Of a stretch of DNA of 32,753 nucleotides, positions 32,609 to 32,753 are shown in pieces. Each line of letters begins with the position of its first letter. The first letter of the stretch is position 1. The position numbers and the translations under genes are program-made. The stretch is from NCBI GenBank assembly GCA_028284725.1, contig JANQRD010000053.1, forward strand, positions 1 through 32,753, given 5' to 3'. The notes under the pieces are model-generated. The model worked only from the letters and a program-made list of their open reading frames with translations, was not told the DNA's origin and ran no database searches. This DNA comes from Allomuricauda sp. (GTDB lineage: Bacteria > Bacteroidota > Bacteroidia > Flavobacteriales > Flavobacteriaceae).

Positions 32609-32753
32609 ATGCGAGGAGTATATGGCCCGCCCCTTATGGGAAAAGTGGAAGTGGAACGTATCATTGATCATATTGATGGGCACAGTAATGGTCCGACTCT
32701 CGTATTTTTTGGAGGGATACACGGAAATGAGCCTGCAGGGGTGACAGCACTTA
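32609..32753 (+). CDS. AstE/aspartoacylase family zinc hydrolase (3'-truncated by window edge)
   Basis: The ATG at 32609, 2 nt after the ligase stop, opens a frame that runs off the window: MRGVYGPPLMGKVEVERII, then a strand LVFFGGIHGNEPAG. GGIHGNEPAG is the zinc-binding HxxE motif of succinylglutamate desuccinylase/aspartoacylase proteins (carboxypeptidase-like M14 fold), which cut or transfer acyl-amide groups. Its coupling to the GCS2-CBS ligase suggests that one enzyme makes an amide bond and the other edits or releases it. Only the first 48 residues are visible. Confidence 0.8.
   Translation, partial: MRGVYGPPLMGKVEVERIIDHIDGHSNGPTLVFFGGIHGNEPAGVTAL

Noticed and set aside
1-32753. CRISPR arrays, tRNA and rRNA genes, complete insertion sequences
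   Set aside because: No regularly spaced repeats, cloverleaf-like segments, rRNA signatures or transposase genes were seen on reading both strands.

Overview
The window looks like a chromosomal segment of a marine flavobacterium (Bacteroidota, Flavobacteriaceae). Supporting signs are the protein style, the AT-leaning base composition, A-rich start regions without strong Shine-Dalgarno sequences, TAnnTTTG-type -7 promoter elements, a fused CcoNO cytochrome oxidase subunit, a one-haem CcoP and a Sec/lipoprotein-type (clade II) NosZ. I cannot name the genus with confidence. No rRNA, tRNA, CRISPR array or complete insertion sequence was seen.

Positions 1-8 kb are mixed metabolism: the 3' part of a sulfatase overlapping a secreted endonuclease/exonuclease/phosphatase-fold protein, a bile acid:sodium symporter family protein, a decayed GH16 glucanase remnant, a lipoprotein of unknown function, an AraC-type regulator followed by a short-chain dehydrogenase, and a PLP-dependent threonine/serine dehydratase or racemase-like enzyme.

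Positions 8-20 kb form a microaerobic respiration island. A two-domain universal stress protein and an FNR-like regulator read leftwards. Reading rightwards are the copper ATPase ccoI with a DoxX-like protein, then ccoS-ccoNO-ccoQ-ccoP-ccoG-ccoH, a TauE/SafE-like membrane protein and an acetyl-CoA hydrolase/transferase.

Positions 20-28 kb hold a free-standing CBS-pair protein and a leftward nitrous oxide reductase operon: lipoprotein cytochrome c, fasciclin protein, nosZ, a membrane protein, nosL, nosD, nosF, nosY. A 142-bp inverted-repeat element sits between nosZ and the rest. An Rrf2/NsrR-like regulator is divergent from the operon. Positions 28-32.7 kb hold hemN with a second universal stress protein (leftward) and, divergently, a GCS2 carboxylate-amine ligase fused to CBS domains, followed by a cut-off aspartoacylase/AstE-like gene.

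The main finding ties these units together. Seven copies of the palindrome TGAYNNNNRTCA lie upstream of eight transcription units. In all eight the palindrome is exactly 23 bp from a TAnnTTTG-like element (centre to centre 33 bp), the geometry of an activator centred near -41.5. The element is followed by the start codon 19-30 nt later. One box is shared symmetrically by the FNR-like regulator gene and ccoI. This defines a compact low-oxygen regulon and corrects several start codons. It also pulls in genes of unclear role: the CBS protein, the GCS2-CBS ligase with its AstE-like partner, and the two universal stress proteins.
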